Below, one piece after another: positions 7,335 through 16,270 of a stretch of 57,852 bases of DNA; positions within the stretch are counted from its first letter, which is position 1; each line of letters opens with the position of its first letter. Origin of the DNA: Lutibacter sp. B2 (GTDB lineage Bacteria; Bacillota; Clostridia; Peptostreptococcales; Thermotaleaceae). A program made the translations under genes and the position numbers. Where the stretch lies: positions 1-57,852 of the forward strand of contig JADPRS010000023.1 in the NCBI GenBank assembly GCA_015686845.1. Reading direction: 5' to 3'. Below the pieces are notes generated by a model. It ran no database searches. It was not told the DNA's origin and saw only the letters and a program-made list of their open reading frames with translations.

Positions 7335-9368
7335 ATGAATCAAGAATTAGAAGGAATAGATTTCAAGAAAGGAATAATAATACTACTTGTATTTTTAGGG
7401 ATTTTAATAGTTCCAATTTTATTAATATCTGGACTAAGTTTTATAGTAAAATGGTCGACCACTTCGATTGATACTAAAGAGTTAATAATTAATCTCGATA
7501 GCCCTATAAAACTTGGTGAATACTTGTATTATTATATTTCAGTTGTTGGTATAGAAATAACAGGAGTATTATCATATGCTCTTTTGGAGACAAGTAAAAA
7601 AAGTAATCAACTTTCCCAAGATATTAATAAGAAAGAAGAAAAAAAGGATGAAGAAAAGATTCGGGAGAGTGCTTTAATAGTATATTATGATTTATTATTA
7701 GGGCTTAAAGATTTAAAAAGTTTATACATTAGCAGAATTATACATAAGTCATTACCAGAACCTAAGAAAATGCTCATAAGAGAAAATTTCATCAAAAATA
7801 TAGCTATTTTAAACAAAACACTTTCAGATAAAGAAATTGAAAAAATATGTGAGATTTATCGATCTTTCTTAACAATAAAAGAACTGTTATTCTATGTACG
7901 TGAAGACGGGAATAACTCCACTAAAAGTAGTGAACGAACGCTAAATGAGCAAAACTTAGATGATGAAGTGACAAAGTTAGCAAAAGAAGTTTTTAAAGGA
8001 ATATTGATAGATTATATTCAATTTGAATTGACAGATGATGTCACTTTGTTATTAAATCTAGACCATTTCGAAATTTTAAATAAAATAAAATTAATGACCT
8101 ATAAAAAAGTGAGTAGGGAAGGCAATGTTATAAAGGGAGATGGAGAAATTATATTCGAAGGGAAGTTAGATGAAGATGGATACTTACATGATAAGAAAGG
8201 AAAATTATATTCCCAAGTAGCAAAGGAAGCTAGATTTATAGGTGCGTTTGAAAATGGAAAATTTATTTTAGGAAGTGAAATAGCATATAGAAATACAGAA
8301 AAGTTGTTTGAATTTCAATACGAAAAAGGAAAAATTGTTAGCGGCAAGTTATACAAAAAACAAAACAATCATATTGATAGGATTACTGATGAACGTATAG
8401 TAAAAGATGAAATTATTGAAAGTAATATAGTGAATAATAATGTTTATTTTAATGTTGAAAAATTTGATGAAGATGAAGAAGAAAAGCCTTTGGATGGATA
8501 TATTGAAAAATATTATGGAGCATATTGTAGGAAATGTACAGGCGAAGTATACACGTTCTTAGAAGGAATGTGGTTGTGGTGTAATGTTACAAGAGTAGAA
8601 CTAGGAGAATTTAAAAATGGAGAAATGAATGGAAAGGGTTTTGTTTTACAAAAAGAGTATGAAGAAGAGTACAAATTAATTTTAGAAGAGCTTTGTATTG
8701 GACAGTTTGATACTGGAAGTTTAGAAAATGGTAAAAAAATAATAAAAAGAAATAAAAATTGTAGTCAACTTATTATAGATATAAAACAAGGTGAGGAAAT
8801 AAAAACAAAATGGAACAATTGGAGTGGCGAACAGTATGAAATAGAAGCGGTTTTTAAAAATAAGGAAAGTATAGGTAAAGGAAAGTGTTTTAGAGGAGAA
8901 ACTATATTTTACAAAGGAGAAATGAAGGAAGGTGGAGTTAAAACAGGTTATGGAATAGAGTATTATCCCTGCGGTCAGAAGAAATATGAAGGAAAATTTG
9001 TAACGGGGCAATTTCACGGAAATGGGAAGCTATATACAGAAAATAATGAGTTACTATTTGATGGAGAGTTTAAGGAAGGTCAGACATACACAGGATTCAA
9101 ACATCCATATAAGACTGTACATTCACAAATGGAAGCAACCGTATATCACCAGATTGTAATAGATAGGAATCTATTAGGATTAAAAACTCCAAAAGAAAAT
9201 TTTACATATGAAGGGTATATACTAGAAGGTAAACTAGATGAAGCTGGAAAGGTATGTATTGATGGTGATTGTTATGATGTAAAATATGAAAAAGGTAACC
9301 TTCTTAATTTGGAAGAAATTAAAGCATTGTTTATAAAAGAAAAGAAGTTAAGAGATAAAGATTATTAA
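7335..9368 (+). CDS. membrane protein with C-terminal MORN-type repeats
   Basis: A 677-aa protein. Two hydrophobic segments lie near the N-terminus (about residues 12-35 and 57-82). A charged coiled-coil stretch (KKEEKKDEEK) and a helical domain follow. From about residue 250 there are MORN/toxin_YwqK-like units of the form GEFKNGEMNGKG, YEGKFVTGQFHGNGKLY and FDGEFKEGQTYTGF. MORN repeats are tandem beta-hairpins that bind membranes or proteins. The start at 7335 is preferred because the only good RBS (AAAGG at 7321) overlaps an earlier in-frame ATG at 7326. The protein probably sits in the membrane with a cytoplasmic repeat domain. A defence or surface role is possible but unproven. Confidence 0.75.
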   Translation: MNQELEGIDFKKGIIILLVFLGILIVPILLISGLSFIVKWSTTSIDTKELIINLDSPIKLGEYLYYYISVVGIEITGVLSYALLETSKKSNQLSQDINKKEEKKDEEKIRESALIVYYDLLLGLKDLKSLYISRIIHKSLPEPKKMLIRENFIKNIAILNKTLSDKEIEKICEIYRSFLTIKELLFYVREDGNNSTKSSERTLNEQNLDDEVTKLAKEVFKGILIDYIQFELTDDVTLLLNLDHFEILNKIKLMTYKKVSREGNVIKGDGEIIFEGKLDEDGYLHDKKGKLYSQVAKEARFIGAFENGKFILGSEIAYRNTEKLFEFQYEKGKIVSGKLYKKQNNHIDRITDERIVKDEIIESNIVNNNVYFNVEKFDEDEEEKPLDGYIEKYYGAYCRKCTGEVYTFLEGMWLWCNVTRVELGEFKNGEMNGKGFVLQKEYEEEYKLILEELCIGQFDTGSLENGKKIIKRNKNCSQLIIDIKQGEEIKTKWNNWSGEQYEIEAVFKNKESIGKGKCFRGETIFYKGEMKEGGVKTGYGIEYYPCGQKKYEGKFVTGQFHGNGKLYTENNELLFDGEFKEGQTYTGFKHPYKTVHSQMEATVYHQIVIDRNLLGLKTPKENFTYEGYILEGKLDEAGKVCIDGDCYDVKYEKGNLLNLEEIKALFIKEKKLRDKDY

Positions 9369-9789
9369 ATACTAATAATAGCAGGCAACGAGAAGAACGC
9401 TCATTGCCAAGGTACTAGGTTCGCCTCGGATTTTGTCATAGAACCAGCTTCTAATTATCCATAGTAAATGGATCTAGCAAGTTGGGAGATATTAAATATA
9501 TTATATAAACAAGTATTGTAACAGTATCTGAAAAAAGATGCTGTTTTTTATTTCCCATATTTACAAAATTATACAAGAAAACAAACAATAACCCTATATA
9601 TATGGTAAAATATACCTAGTTAAAATTTTAGAGTCATTTGAAATATTAGATTGATTATAGATTGTGTCTATAATAGGAAGCTGAAAAATCGATTAGGTAG
9701 TGATATTAATTTCAGAAAAAGTACAAAGAAAATATGTTGGCGAAATTATTATTGATACAATTAGCATAACCGAAGGGGGGGAGAGAGTA
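9369..9789. other. island spacer with hairpins and promoter
   Basis: Contains a GGCAA/TTGCC hairpin near 9384-9408, a GGTTC/GAACC pair near 9419-9445, AGCTTCTAATTATCCATA (about 9450-9467) and TCTATAATAGGAAGCTG (about 9667-9683), which match the island's recurring motif in opposite orientations. There is a terminator at 9520-9551 and an extended -10 (TGGTAAAAT) at 9603-9611. Confidence 0.45.
9520..9551 (+). terminator. intrinsic terminator
   Basis: AACAG.ATCT and AGAT.CTGTT pair around a purine loop and are followed by TTTTTTA. It probably ends the MORN protein transcript. Confidence 0.55.
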
Positions 9790-11457
9790 TTGAAAGAGCG
9801 TTTAAAAAAATTATCTCAATTATTAGATGAGATTAGATATAATGAACTTGAAGAGGAAAATTATCTAGAATGTGGTTTTTCCGAAGATGAAACTAAGACT
9901 TTTATGGAGATATATTATACTGTCTCAGAAGTTTGGAATACTAGGAAAGGGGAGTATGTTCATTTTGTAAATGAAGTTTTAGAGCATTGCTCTGATATTA
10001 GAATAACATTTTACATGATGTGCTATTTGTCTTATTTCATATCTGGAAAAAAAAGATATAGATTAGCAAAAGATTTAATTGGTATTGTAATTACTGAGCA
10101 TACAGTTTTGTTCGATTTTAATGATGATAAATTAGTTGAAAGGACTTGTCTTAATAATGTAGTGAAATTAAGTTCGCAAATGAAGATTAATATGGTTGAA
10201 ATTGCTGAGGTTCTTTTTAAATATATTGATGCGACAAATAATATACACTCGTTTACAGGAACAATTGAACATCTACTACATAAGATAAGTGACGCTGATT
10301 TGAATAAGCATTACACTGATTTATATGAAAAAATAGTTGCATCCTTGTTATCTAAAGAAGCAACATCTTCTCTAAAGTATTTGCTTGGAGATTTAGAGAG
10401 GGAAAAAAATAAATTCTTTAGCCAACGAACTATACTTGAGCCACTAGCATATTTAATGTTTGACTTAGGTCAGGCTGGTAATGGTATGAGAGAAATAATG
10501 TTTTTAAATGATTCTCGAGAAGCCTTTATTGAACTAGATAACAAAGAGATGGAAACTAAAGCTCTTGCAGCACTTGAAAATGCAGTATCTAATAATACAA
10601 TTGATTGGCACGTATCGGAAGTTTCTCATGGTGAAGATGAGCTAAAAGAGCTTCAGCGTATCGTTGATTTACAACGCAAGTATCTAGAAGAAAGTAAGCT
10701 AGAAGAGATAATTGGTGCAATGGATAAAATCGTTTCTTATAAGGATACTGATTTTTTAGGTAATAGAAAGAGAAGAGTCGTATATAGAGCATGTCCTAAT
10801 TACAAGATGATTTTAGATTCAGCTAAATACTCAATTACTGAGCAGATATTTACGAGTATTTCTCTTGGTGAAAATAGAGTTGTTTCTAACCGAGACTATA
10901 AAGCAAGAAACAAAGGGATTTATTATGAGAACAGTTTTAGATTTAATGTATTGCCAGTATTAAGTTTCTTGGAAGAATATAACGTATTATTTCTATCGGA
11001 AGTAAGAAAACTTATAAATGAAAGTGATTGGATTTCTGATGGAACCAGAAGATATTACTTCAGAATTGAAAAATACTATTCAAAGGATAATTCATTTGAG
11101 TTTATGCATTTTTGCGTAATACTCATTGAGAAGTTACTAAGAGACTTACATAAAAAGATTCTTGGGACACAAATCACTTCTATGAGGAGTGATAAGGAAG
11201 CACAGCTTAACACAAATCTTCAAGAGATAATGAGAAAGCCAGAAATACAAGAATTCTTTAGAGAAAATGTATACAGATATCTGGAATACGCTTTAATTGA
11301 TGACACTGGTCTAAATCTCAGGAATAATGCACTTCACGGTCTTCTAGATTTAGAGGTGTTTCATCATAATTATTCTAGAATATTAATGCATATCATTCTT
11401 GTAATTATTACTCATAGCAATACAAAATTTATGGAAAGAGAAAAGCAGGGGAGGTAA
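9790..11457 (+). CDS. DUF4209-type protein with RNxxxHG motif
   Basis: A largely helical protein of about 555 aa. The C-terminal region carries LRNNALHGLL, the RNxxxHG signature of the DUF4209 family; its R-x4-H spacing also matches the catalytic motif of HEPN ribonucleases, and HEPN-type RNases are common toxins in defence and toxin-antitoxin systems. The N-terminal 450 residues have no motif I recognise. The start is a TTG at 9790 because GGGGGGAG lies 6-14 bp upstream; an in-frame GTG at 9700 has no RBS and would add 30 aa. It is monocistronic with its own promoter. The DUF4209 call is fairly safe, while RNase activity is inference. Confidence 0.7.
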   Translation: MKERLKKLSQLLDEIRYNELEEENYLECGFSEDETKTFMEIYYTVSEVWNTRKGEYVHFVNEVLEHCSDIRITFYMMCYLSYFISGKKRYRLAKDLIGIVITEHTVLFDFNDDKLVERTCLNNVVKLSSQMKINMVEIAEVLFKYIDATNNIHSFTGTIEHLLHKISDADLNKHYTDLYEKIVASLLSKEATSSLKYLLGDLEREKNKFFSQRTILEPLAYLMFDLGQAGNGMREIMFLNDSREAFIELDNKEMETKALAALENAVSNNTIDWHVSEVSHGEDELKELQRIVDLQRKYLEESKLEEIIGAMDKIVSYKDTDFLGNRKRRVVYRACPNYKMILDSAKYSITEQIFTSISLGENRVVSNRDYKARNKGIYYENSFRFNVLPVLSFLEEYNVLFLSEVRKLINESDWISDGTRRYYFRIEKYYSKDNSFEFMHFCVILIEKLLRDLHKKILGTQITSMRSDKEAQLNTNLQEIMRKPEIQEFFRENVYRYLEYALIDDTGLNLRNNALHGLLDLEVFHHNYSRILMHIILVIITHSNTKFMEREKQGR

Positions 11458-11754
11458 AGTGAACTTTAAGATATATAAAATCGGCAAGATAAGTGAGAAA
11501 TATATTCCTTCTTTAGACAGCTCTAATGTTTTGAAAATTAGTATTTTCAAAGGATAAGATAAATTCTATGTTTTTATCAAACATACTTTTAAAAGTTTTG
11601 AGTTAGAAATGATATGCTAAATCTTACTACAAGTAATCATTGATTAACCAACTTCCCATTATCCATAAAACCATATATGGGTAATTAAAGAATTAGGTAA
11701 AGAATAATGCTAGAGAAAAGCAATGTAGATAAGTAAGATTAGGAGGAAATGAAC
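11458..11754. other. island spacer
   Basis: About 300 bp. CCAACTTCCCATTATCCATA (11650-11669) is the best-matching reverse-orientation copy of the recurring motif, followed by a CCATATATGG palindrome. No gene was seen. Confidence 0.4.
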
Positions 11755-11949
11755 GTGAAAAAAACTACTGAACCAGGATATTTAAATAAAAACAATCAAA
11801 TGAATTTAGGACGAACAGATGAGCCTGGAACAGATCATATGCAATGGTTTTATTCAATGGAATGTAAAAACTGTAATTATAAGTATAAGTCAAATGGATC
11901 AGATATTTGGCAACGAAAATGCCCTAATTGTCAAGGCGGAAGACCCTAA
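11755..11949 (+). CDS. small zinc-ribbon protein
   Basis: A 64-aa protein with an N-terminal polar segment and a treble-clef/zinc-ribbon-like C-terminus: CKNCNYKYKSNGSDIWQRKC then PNCQGGRP, i.e. CxxC...CxxC. Proteins with this tail (DIWQRKCPNCQGGRP) are, as I recall, widespread as single genes in bacterial accessory regions; the function is unknown. A GTG start is preferred because AGGAGG is 8 bp from it, but only 2 bp from an earlier ATG at 11749. It converges on the tyrosine recombinase, with a shared terminator between them. Confidence 0.75.
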   Translation: MKKTTEPGYLNKNNQMNLGRTDEPGTDHMQWFYSMECKNCNYKYKSNGSDIWQRKCPNCQGGRP

Positions 11950-12024
11950 TTTCAAAAATTATATTACCTTTACTTACGTATTAAAATACCATAAAGTCGA
12001 TTCATCCATGTTTGTATATTCCGC

Positions 12025-12052
12025 AAAGAGACACGATAATAGGTGTCTCTTT
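12025..12052. terminator. bidirectional terminator
   Basis: AAAGAGACAC and GTGTCTCTTT flank a short AT loop, with T-runs on both strands. Placed between the convergent zinc-ribbon and recombinase genes. Confidence 0.75.
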
Positions 12053-12055
12053 AGT

Positions 12056-12991
12056 TCAGTTAAACATCATTGCAAGGGGGGGAGAGTTTACAGCTGCCTG
12101 TAGTTGAGATTCATCAATGTGAGTATAAATTTCTGTGGTAGCTACACTTTCATGTCCTAAGATTTGTTGAAGAGAACGTAAATCAACCCTTCCATATTTA
12201 TACATCAATGTAGCTGATGTATGTCGAAGTTTATGAGCTGATATAGTGGAAGTATCTAATCCAGCAAGCTTCACATATTTTTTAACAACGTTTTGCAATG
12301 CTCTTGTAGTAATTCGATTTTTATTTCTAGAGATAAATAGTGCCTTAGTAGTAACATTAATGTTATTTCTTATCTGCATCCAAGTGTTAATTGAATTTTT
12401 AGCAGCAGGAGTGAGGAAAATTTTACGTTCTTTATTACCTTTTCCTATCACAGATAAAACATCTGTATTAATCTGATCTATATTAAGGCTAGCAAGTTCA
12501 GATAATCTTAAGGCACAATTCAAAAATATCGTAATAATACAATGATCCCTAGGGGATGATTTACATGCTAGTAGTAAACGAACAGATTCTTCTAAAGTAA
12601 GATATTTTGGATTTCGTTTGGGGAGCTTGGGTGTTTCAAGTTCTTCAGCAATGTTATTATCTATTAAATGGACTTTTGTTTTTAGATACTTCCAAAACTG
12701 TCGTATAGACACAATTTTTCTAGCTCGAGTTCCTGCGGACGAGTGCAGGGTAATTTGGCAATGAGATATGAATGAATACATATCATTAAGAGTAATGGAT
12801 TTGATAAAATTAATATCTGCAAATGTAAAATTTTTATTTGCAATTGATTGATTTCTTGTTTCCATTACATATTTGAAGAATGTTAATATATCGGTCCGAT
12901 ATTCTAAAGTTGTGTTTTCACTACGACCTTTAATAACTGTAAGATAACCTAGGTATTGTTCTAATAGTGTACAAGTTTTATTTGACTGCAT
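12056..12991 (-). CDS. XerC/XerD-like tyrosine recombinase
   Basis: Site-specific tyrosine recombinase, 311 aa. An N-terminal SAM-like core-binding domain (EQYLGYLTVIKGRSENTTLE) precedes the catalytic domain. The catalytic residues are visible: Arg in CALRLSELASL, the GKGNKER beta-hairpin Lys, H-x-x-R in SAHKLRHTSA, His in LGHESVATTE, and the nucleophile Tyr in TEIYTH. The IntI-specific insertion is absent, so it is not an integron integrase. GGAG lies 9 bp before the ATG. It is the only minus-strand gene inside the 5.5-17.1 kb island, and a candidate for the enzyme that moved the surrounding single-gene units; its recombination site is not known. Confidence 0.9.
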   Translation of the reverse strand: MQSNKTCTLLEQYLGYLTVIKGRSENTTLEYRTDILTFFKYVMETRNQSIANKNFTFADINFIKSITLNDMYSFISHCQITLHSSAGTRARKIVSIRQFWKYLKTKVHLIDNNIAEELETPKLPKRNPKYLTLEESVRLLLACKSSPRDHCIITIFLNCALRLSELASLNIDQINTDVLSVIGKGNKERKIFLTPAAKNSINTWMQIRNNINVTTKALFISRNKNRITTRALQNVVKKYVKLAGLDTSTISAHKLRHTSATLMYKYGRVDLRSLQQILGHESVATTEIYTHIDESQLQAAVNSPPLAMMFN

Positions 12992-13105
12992 TGTAACAAC
13001 TCCTTTTTTAGTAGAGTGTTGACAATATATGCAGATTTATGTAAGTAGGCTGATAATCTGAATCTGGTTATATGAAATGAATATCTATAATGTGAGGTAT
13101 AAGAG

Positions 13106-13534
13106 ATGAGTATAATTGATAAATTGGCTTCTTTTTTAGAAGAAGAAAAAATACTTCCTGTTTCAGCAGAAACATGGTCTACATTCAAGTTAAATCACTG
13201 TAGTCCTGAAAATGAACAGAAGAAAAAAGAACAATATAGTTTTATAAGAGGTCAAGTCGAGAAAAGAGCAGGAATCTATGTTTATATGAAAAACGGAAAA
13301 TGTCTGTATATTGGAAAAGCTAAATTATTATATAACAGAATAAAGAGTCATTATATAGAATCTTTTTCACCTGTATCTGGAGATACAAAGGACATGCGGT
13401 GGCATAGATTTTTCTCACAACATCAAGGCGAAGTAGAAATATATTGGAAAAAATTTCAGAGTGAAGAAGAAAGGCAACTTGTTGAGATACTTTTAACAAA
13501 ACTATTACAACCAATTTTTCTTAAATATAAGTAG
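13106..13534 (+). CDS. GIY-YIG nuclease family protein
   Basis: A 142-aa protein with a GIY-YIG core: GIYVYMKNGKCLYIGKAK, the Arg in LYNRIKSHY, and a downstream Glu in EERQLVEILL. It is a standalone domain, shorter than UvrC (about 600 aa), with an N-terminal extension of about 50 residues. Such proteins nick or cut DNA and occur in mobile elements and restriction systems. The start is ATG at 13106; the upstream AGGTATAAGAG is a weak RBS. It is divergent from the tyrosine recombinase and the two share a promoter region of about 115 bp, but a joint role is only a possibility. Confidence 0.8.
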   Translation: MSIIDKLASFLEEEKILPVSAETWSTFKLNHCSPENEQKKKEQYSFIRGQVEKRAGIYVYMKNGKCLYIGKAKLLYNRIKSHYIESFSPVSGDTKDMRWHRFFSQHQGEVEIYWKKFQSEEERQLVEILLTKLLQPIFLKYK

Positions 13535-14037
13535 AAGTAATTCTATACTGAATGTTTATAATGGGAGGTTGAAAGCTGTAATTAAAGTAGAAAAATATGA
13601 GTAAAATTTAACAATAGTTTAGAAGAAAAATCCTCAAACTCTTTAGGTGGGGATTATATCGTACGAGTTGAATCGCTGGTAATTTAAATTATTGTTTTAA
13701 TAGCATAGCTATCTTTAAACGTAAGAAGAACCCTCTATAGAGCATATTGCTCATATATCGTAAGAGCTTAATATGAAGGTGGATATAAACTTTTTTAGAG
13801 ATGTGGGATAACTTTCTAAAAAAATTCTCTAAATGGAGATTTAAATAAATGCTTGAAAAGTTATTATAGAATACTGCATGATTCAGTAGATAGGCATTAT
13901 ACGTGAGTGCTGAGACAGTGGACAAACTTGTAGCTAAAAGGGAAAACAAGTCAGGCTAAAATGCTTAATTATATTGAGGGATAGTTAAAGTTTGATAGTA
14001 AATGAATTTAGAGGAATTGGAGGAGGAAAATAATAAG
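13535..14037. other. island spacer, 500 bp
   Basis: TGTTTATAATGGGAGGTTG at 13552-13570 is a forward copy of the recurring motif. ATTTAAC (13608-13614) and GTTGAAT (13669-13675) fit the two outer attC consensus boxes but pair only over those ends, so this is a weak candidate. AATCC/GGATT flank 13630-13656. No gene is supported; an open minus-strand frame at 13689-13949 lacks an RBS and looks accidental. Confidence 0.35.
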
Positions 14038-14844
14038 ATGTTTTTAAAAAGTATATTTTATCGTCGACATAAAGAGGAGGCTAAAGAAGAAATTAGAGAA
14101 AAGAATAAAGATGTATTACAAGAAATAATGCTGATTATAACTCAGATTAAAAATGAGTATTCTTTGGAAGATTACGTGAATGTCCAATTTAGTGATGAAT
14201 ATCCAATTAACAAAGGAATCACGAAATTTGAGAACAATATTTGTTATATCGAAATAGGTGTAGAAGGATGCAGGGGAAAAAAGAAACTTTTGGAAGATGA
14301 ATGGATAACATTGCAAAATACGATTGTTCATGAGCTAACACATGCTAAGAATTATGTAAAGATGACACAGGATACGCGGGATAAGTTAAAGGATAACCTT
14401 CATTCACTAACATATTTTGCAAGGCAGTTAGTAGATGAGTATAGTGCATATAAAGCTGCGGATGATAGATATAAGCAGGTTGTTATAAATTCTTCGGAGA
14501 ACAGTTTGCAAAGGGCGTTAAAACCATTTTGGTTTAATAAACAATTTATACAAGATACTGGTCTTAACGCTGAAAGAAGATACGATTATTTCTATGATGA
14601 CTGTACTGCTATAATTATACATAGTATTAGAAATAAAAAATTTCCATCGATTCCTGAAACTTATAGCGGATATAATGCTACTTGCAAAAAAATAATGGAA
14701 ATTGTTCAAGAATATAATTCCAAGATGCCCTTAGATTATGATCAATACGAAGAAGCAGGAAAGAAATTGTGGAATGCGCTATTACTAATGGTGCCAGTTA
14801 GTTTTATAAGTAATTTTAAAATGAATGTAGGAATTAAATTTTAA
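14038..14844 (+). CDS. HExxH zinc metallopeptidase-like protein
   Basis: A 268-aa protein with the zinc-binding motif HELTH in TIVHELTHAKNY (near residue 98). A downstream acidic stretch, LVDEYSAYKAADD (near 130), could give the third ligand, as in gluzincins. The N-terminus is helical and charged; there is no signal peptide, so it should be cytoplasmic. The start at 14038 is preferred because GGAGGAGG lies 11 bp upstream; an ATG at 14002 has no RBS and would place this RBS inside the gene. A strong terminator follows, so it is a single-gene unit. Cytoplasmic HExxH proteins in such islands often cleave repressors or act as effectors, but no partner repressor is adjacent. Confidence 0.75.
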   Translation: MFLKSIFYRRHKEEAKEEIREKNKDVLQEIMLIITQIKNEYSLEDYVNVQFSDEYPINKGITKFENNICYIEIGVEGCRGKKKLLEDEWITLQNTIVHELTHAKNYVKMTQDTRDKLKDNLHSLTYFARQLVDEYSAYKAADDRYKQVVINSSENSLQRALKPFWFNKQFIQDTGLNAERRYDYFYDDCTAIIIHSIRNKKFPSIPETYSGYNATCKKIMEIVQEYNSKMPLDYDQYEEAGKKLWNALLLMVPVSFISNFKMNVGIKF

Positions 14845-14858
14845 CATAGATGGCAGAT

Positions 14859-14890
14859 AAAGCGACCATCTTCTCGTATGGTCGCTTTTT
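14859..14890 (+). terminator. strong intrinsic terminator
   Basis: AAAGCGACCAT and ATGGTCGCTTT form an 11-bp stem followed by TTTAA, just after the metallopeptidase gene. Confidence 0.85.
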
Positions 14891-15256
14891 AACGTCTAAA
14901 CTTGGTGATTTATCTATTACCATATATTTCATACGAAGTCATAGAAAGGGGAATAAAAAGGTATGGTTCGCCTTCACCAATGAAATTCTAATCGTTTATG
15001 TCGAGGTTTTTTCTTGTTTTGAATTTGTTATAGGATTATTGATGGCGAACTGTATAATAAAATAAAGTGATACTTTGAGCACAATATAACTCCTTATTAT
15101 TCATATTTGGTACAAGCCTTTAATGTTTATACCCAATAGGCTAATAATCTGAAGCATGTTAATTACCCTAAAATGTAAAATTAAGTTTCTATTTATTGGT
15201 TTTAAATCTGATCACATTGTAAAAGCAGGAACATAGTTACTAGTTTTACTTGCTAA
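14891..15256. other. island spacer
   Basis: No gene is supported. AATAGGCTAATAATCTGAA at 15135-15153 is nearly the same as AGTAGGCTGATAATCTGAA at 13044-13062 upstream of the GIY-YIG gene. TTTATACCCAATAGG near 15125 overlaps it. Confidence 0.4.
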
Positions 15257-15376
15257 GAGCTTGAAAAAGTAAATGATATTTTTGAATTAGTTCAACATGA
15301 ATTAAATATTGAAAACATAAGTTGTAATATTAGAGAAGTAAAAGATAAAATTGAAATAATTATAGTAGGAGCATAA
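15257..15376 (+). pseudogene. 3' remnant of an unknown gene
   Basis: An open frame of about 39 codons ending REVKDKIEIIIVGA and stop, with no in-frame start codon after the preceding TAA. The amphipathic sequence reads like real protein, so this is probably the tail of a deleted gene. It lies just before the FtsZ-like gene, so the lost gene may once have headed that operon. Confidence 0.35.
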
Positions 15377-15420
15377 GCAAAATATCTAGTTTATACATTT
15401 TAATTAAGTATTGGAGGTAA

Positions 15421-16239
15421 ATGATGTCAAAAATCAATGTAATAGGCATAGGTGATTTTGGAGGAATATTGTTAAATAGTATAGTTAAGTTAAATTATAG
15501 AGATTGTAGTTACATTGCAATTAATACTGGGGAATACTCAAAACATTATTCATCTAATGAAAAAATAACAATTAAAGAAGATGATTTTGGGAATTTGGAT
15601 ATGAATGACTTAATGGTACTAAGAGATAAATTGATTAATTGTAAACTAGTTGTAATTTTAACAGCATTGGATACTGCTATTGATGCAAAAATAGTGTATC
15701 AAACATTAAAAATAGCAGATAAGATGAATAAAGATAAAAGAATAATTGTTACATATCCTTTTAGTTTTGAAGATAAAAGAACAGAAATTATAAAGAAATA
15801 TGAGACAAAAATTTTTGATTTAGTGGATAGTCCTATATATACTATTAACTTTGAGGGCGTAGACAAAGATGAATATATGAGAGAAGAGCATTATAGTGTA
15901 AGGAATCAATTCAGTGATATTTATCAAACATTTTTGCGGGAAAATGAAATATTCATAAATTTCGAACAAATAGTCAATTGTGAGTTAAAAAGAAAAATAA
16001 CTACAAAATTATTATCTAAATATACTTATTATGAAAGATTTGTTCCGCTAGCTTACATGGAAAATTTTATTAATTTTATTTATTATTATTTATTAGATGA
16101 TGAACAAGCATATTGTGATTGTTATATGCTTGCTAGTCAACTTTCAGAAATGACTTTTTATAATGAGAATGAACTTGATAAAAGTATAATTCAGATTTTA
16201 TATGAGCTAGCTGATACTTTTAAAAATTTGAAAAATTAA
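15421..16239 (+). CDS. divergent FtsZ/tubulin-like protein lacking the T4 signature loop
   Basis: A 272-aa protein whose N-terminal two-thirds follows the FtsZ GTPase domain in order. INVIGIGDFGGILLN matches the IKVIGVGGGGxNAVN strand and T1 loop, SYIAINT matches YIAVNT, LVVILTALDTAIDAK falls where FtsZ has VFVTAGMGGGTGTGAA, and IIVTYPFSFEDKR matches VVTxPFxFEGxKR. The glycine-rich T4 loop (GGGTGTG) is replaced and the protein is shorter than FtsZ (about 380 aa), with no T7 catalytic motif that I can see. It may bind nucleotide differently or act as a regulator. It forms a tight unit with the next gene (31-bp gap, AAGGAGAG). GGAGG precedes the ATGs at 15421 and 15424. Confidence 0.7.
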   Translation: MMSKINVIGIGDFGGILLNSIVKLNYRDCSYIAINTGEYSKHYSSNEKITIKEDDFGNLDMNDLMVLRDKLINCKLVVILTALDTAIDAKIVYQTLKIADKMNKDKRIIVTYPFSFEDKRTEIIKKYETKIFDLVDSPIYTINFEGVDKDEYMREEHYSVRNQFSDIYQTFLRENEIFINFEQIVNCELKRKITTKLLSKYTYYERFVPLAYMENFINFIYYYLLDDEQAYCDCYMLASQLSEMTFYNENELDKSIIQILYELADTFKNLKN

Positions 16240-16270
16240 GAAGTGGTTTAGTATAAAAGGAGAGATAACA

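Noticed and set aside
12056-12991. Calling the tyrosine recombinase an integron integrase (IntI)
   Set aside because: The extra IntI-specific segment before the second catalytic Arg is absent; the protein has the plain XerC/D length and spacing.
13608-13675. Second attC site
   Set aside because: ATTTAAC and GTTGAAT fit the outer consensus boxes, but the inner arms do not pair; seven-base matches are expected by chance in AT-rich DNA.
13689-13949. Minus-strand 86-codon open frame
   Set aside because: No RBS, unconvincing composition, and no family signature; it lies in an AT-rich spacer.
14850-15065. Plus-strand 71-codon open frame after the metallopeptidase
   Set aside because: It runs straight through a strong terminator and has no RBS.
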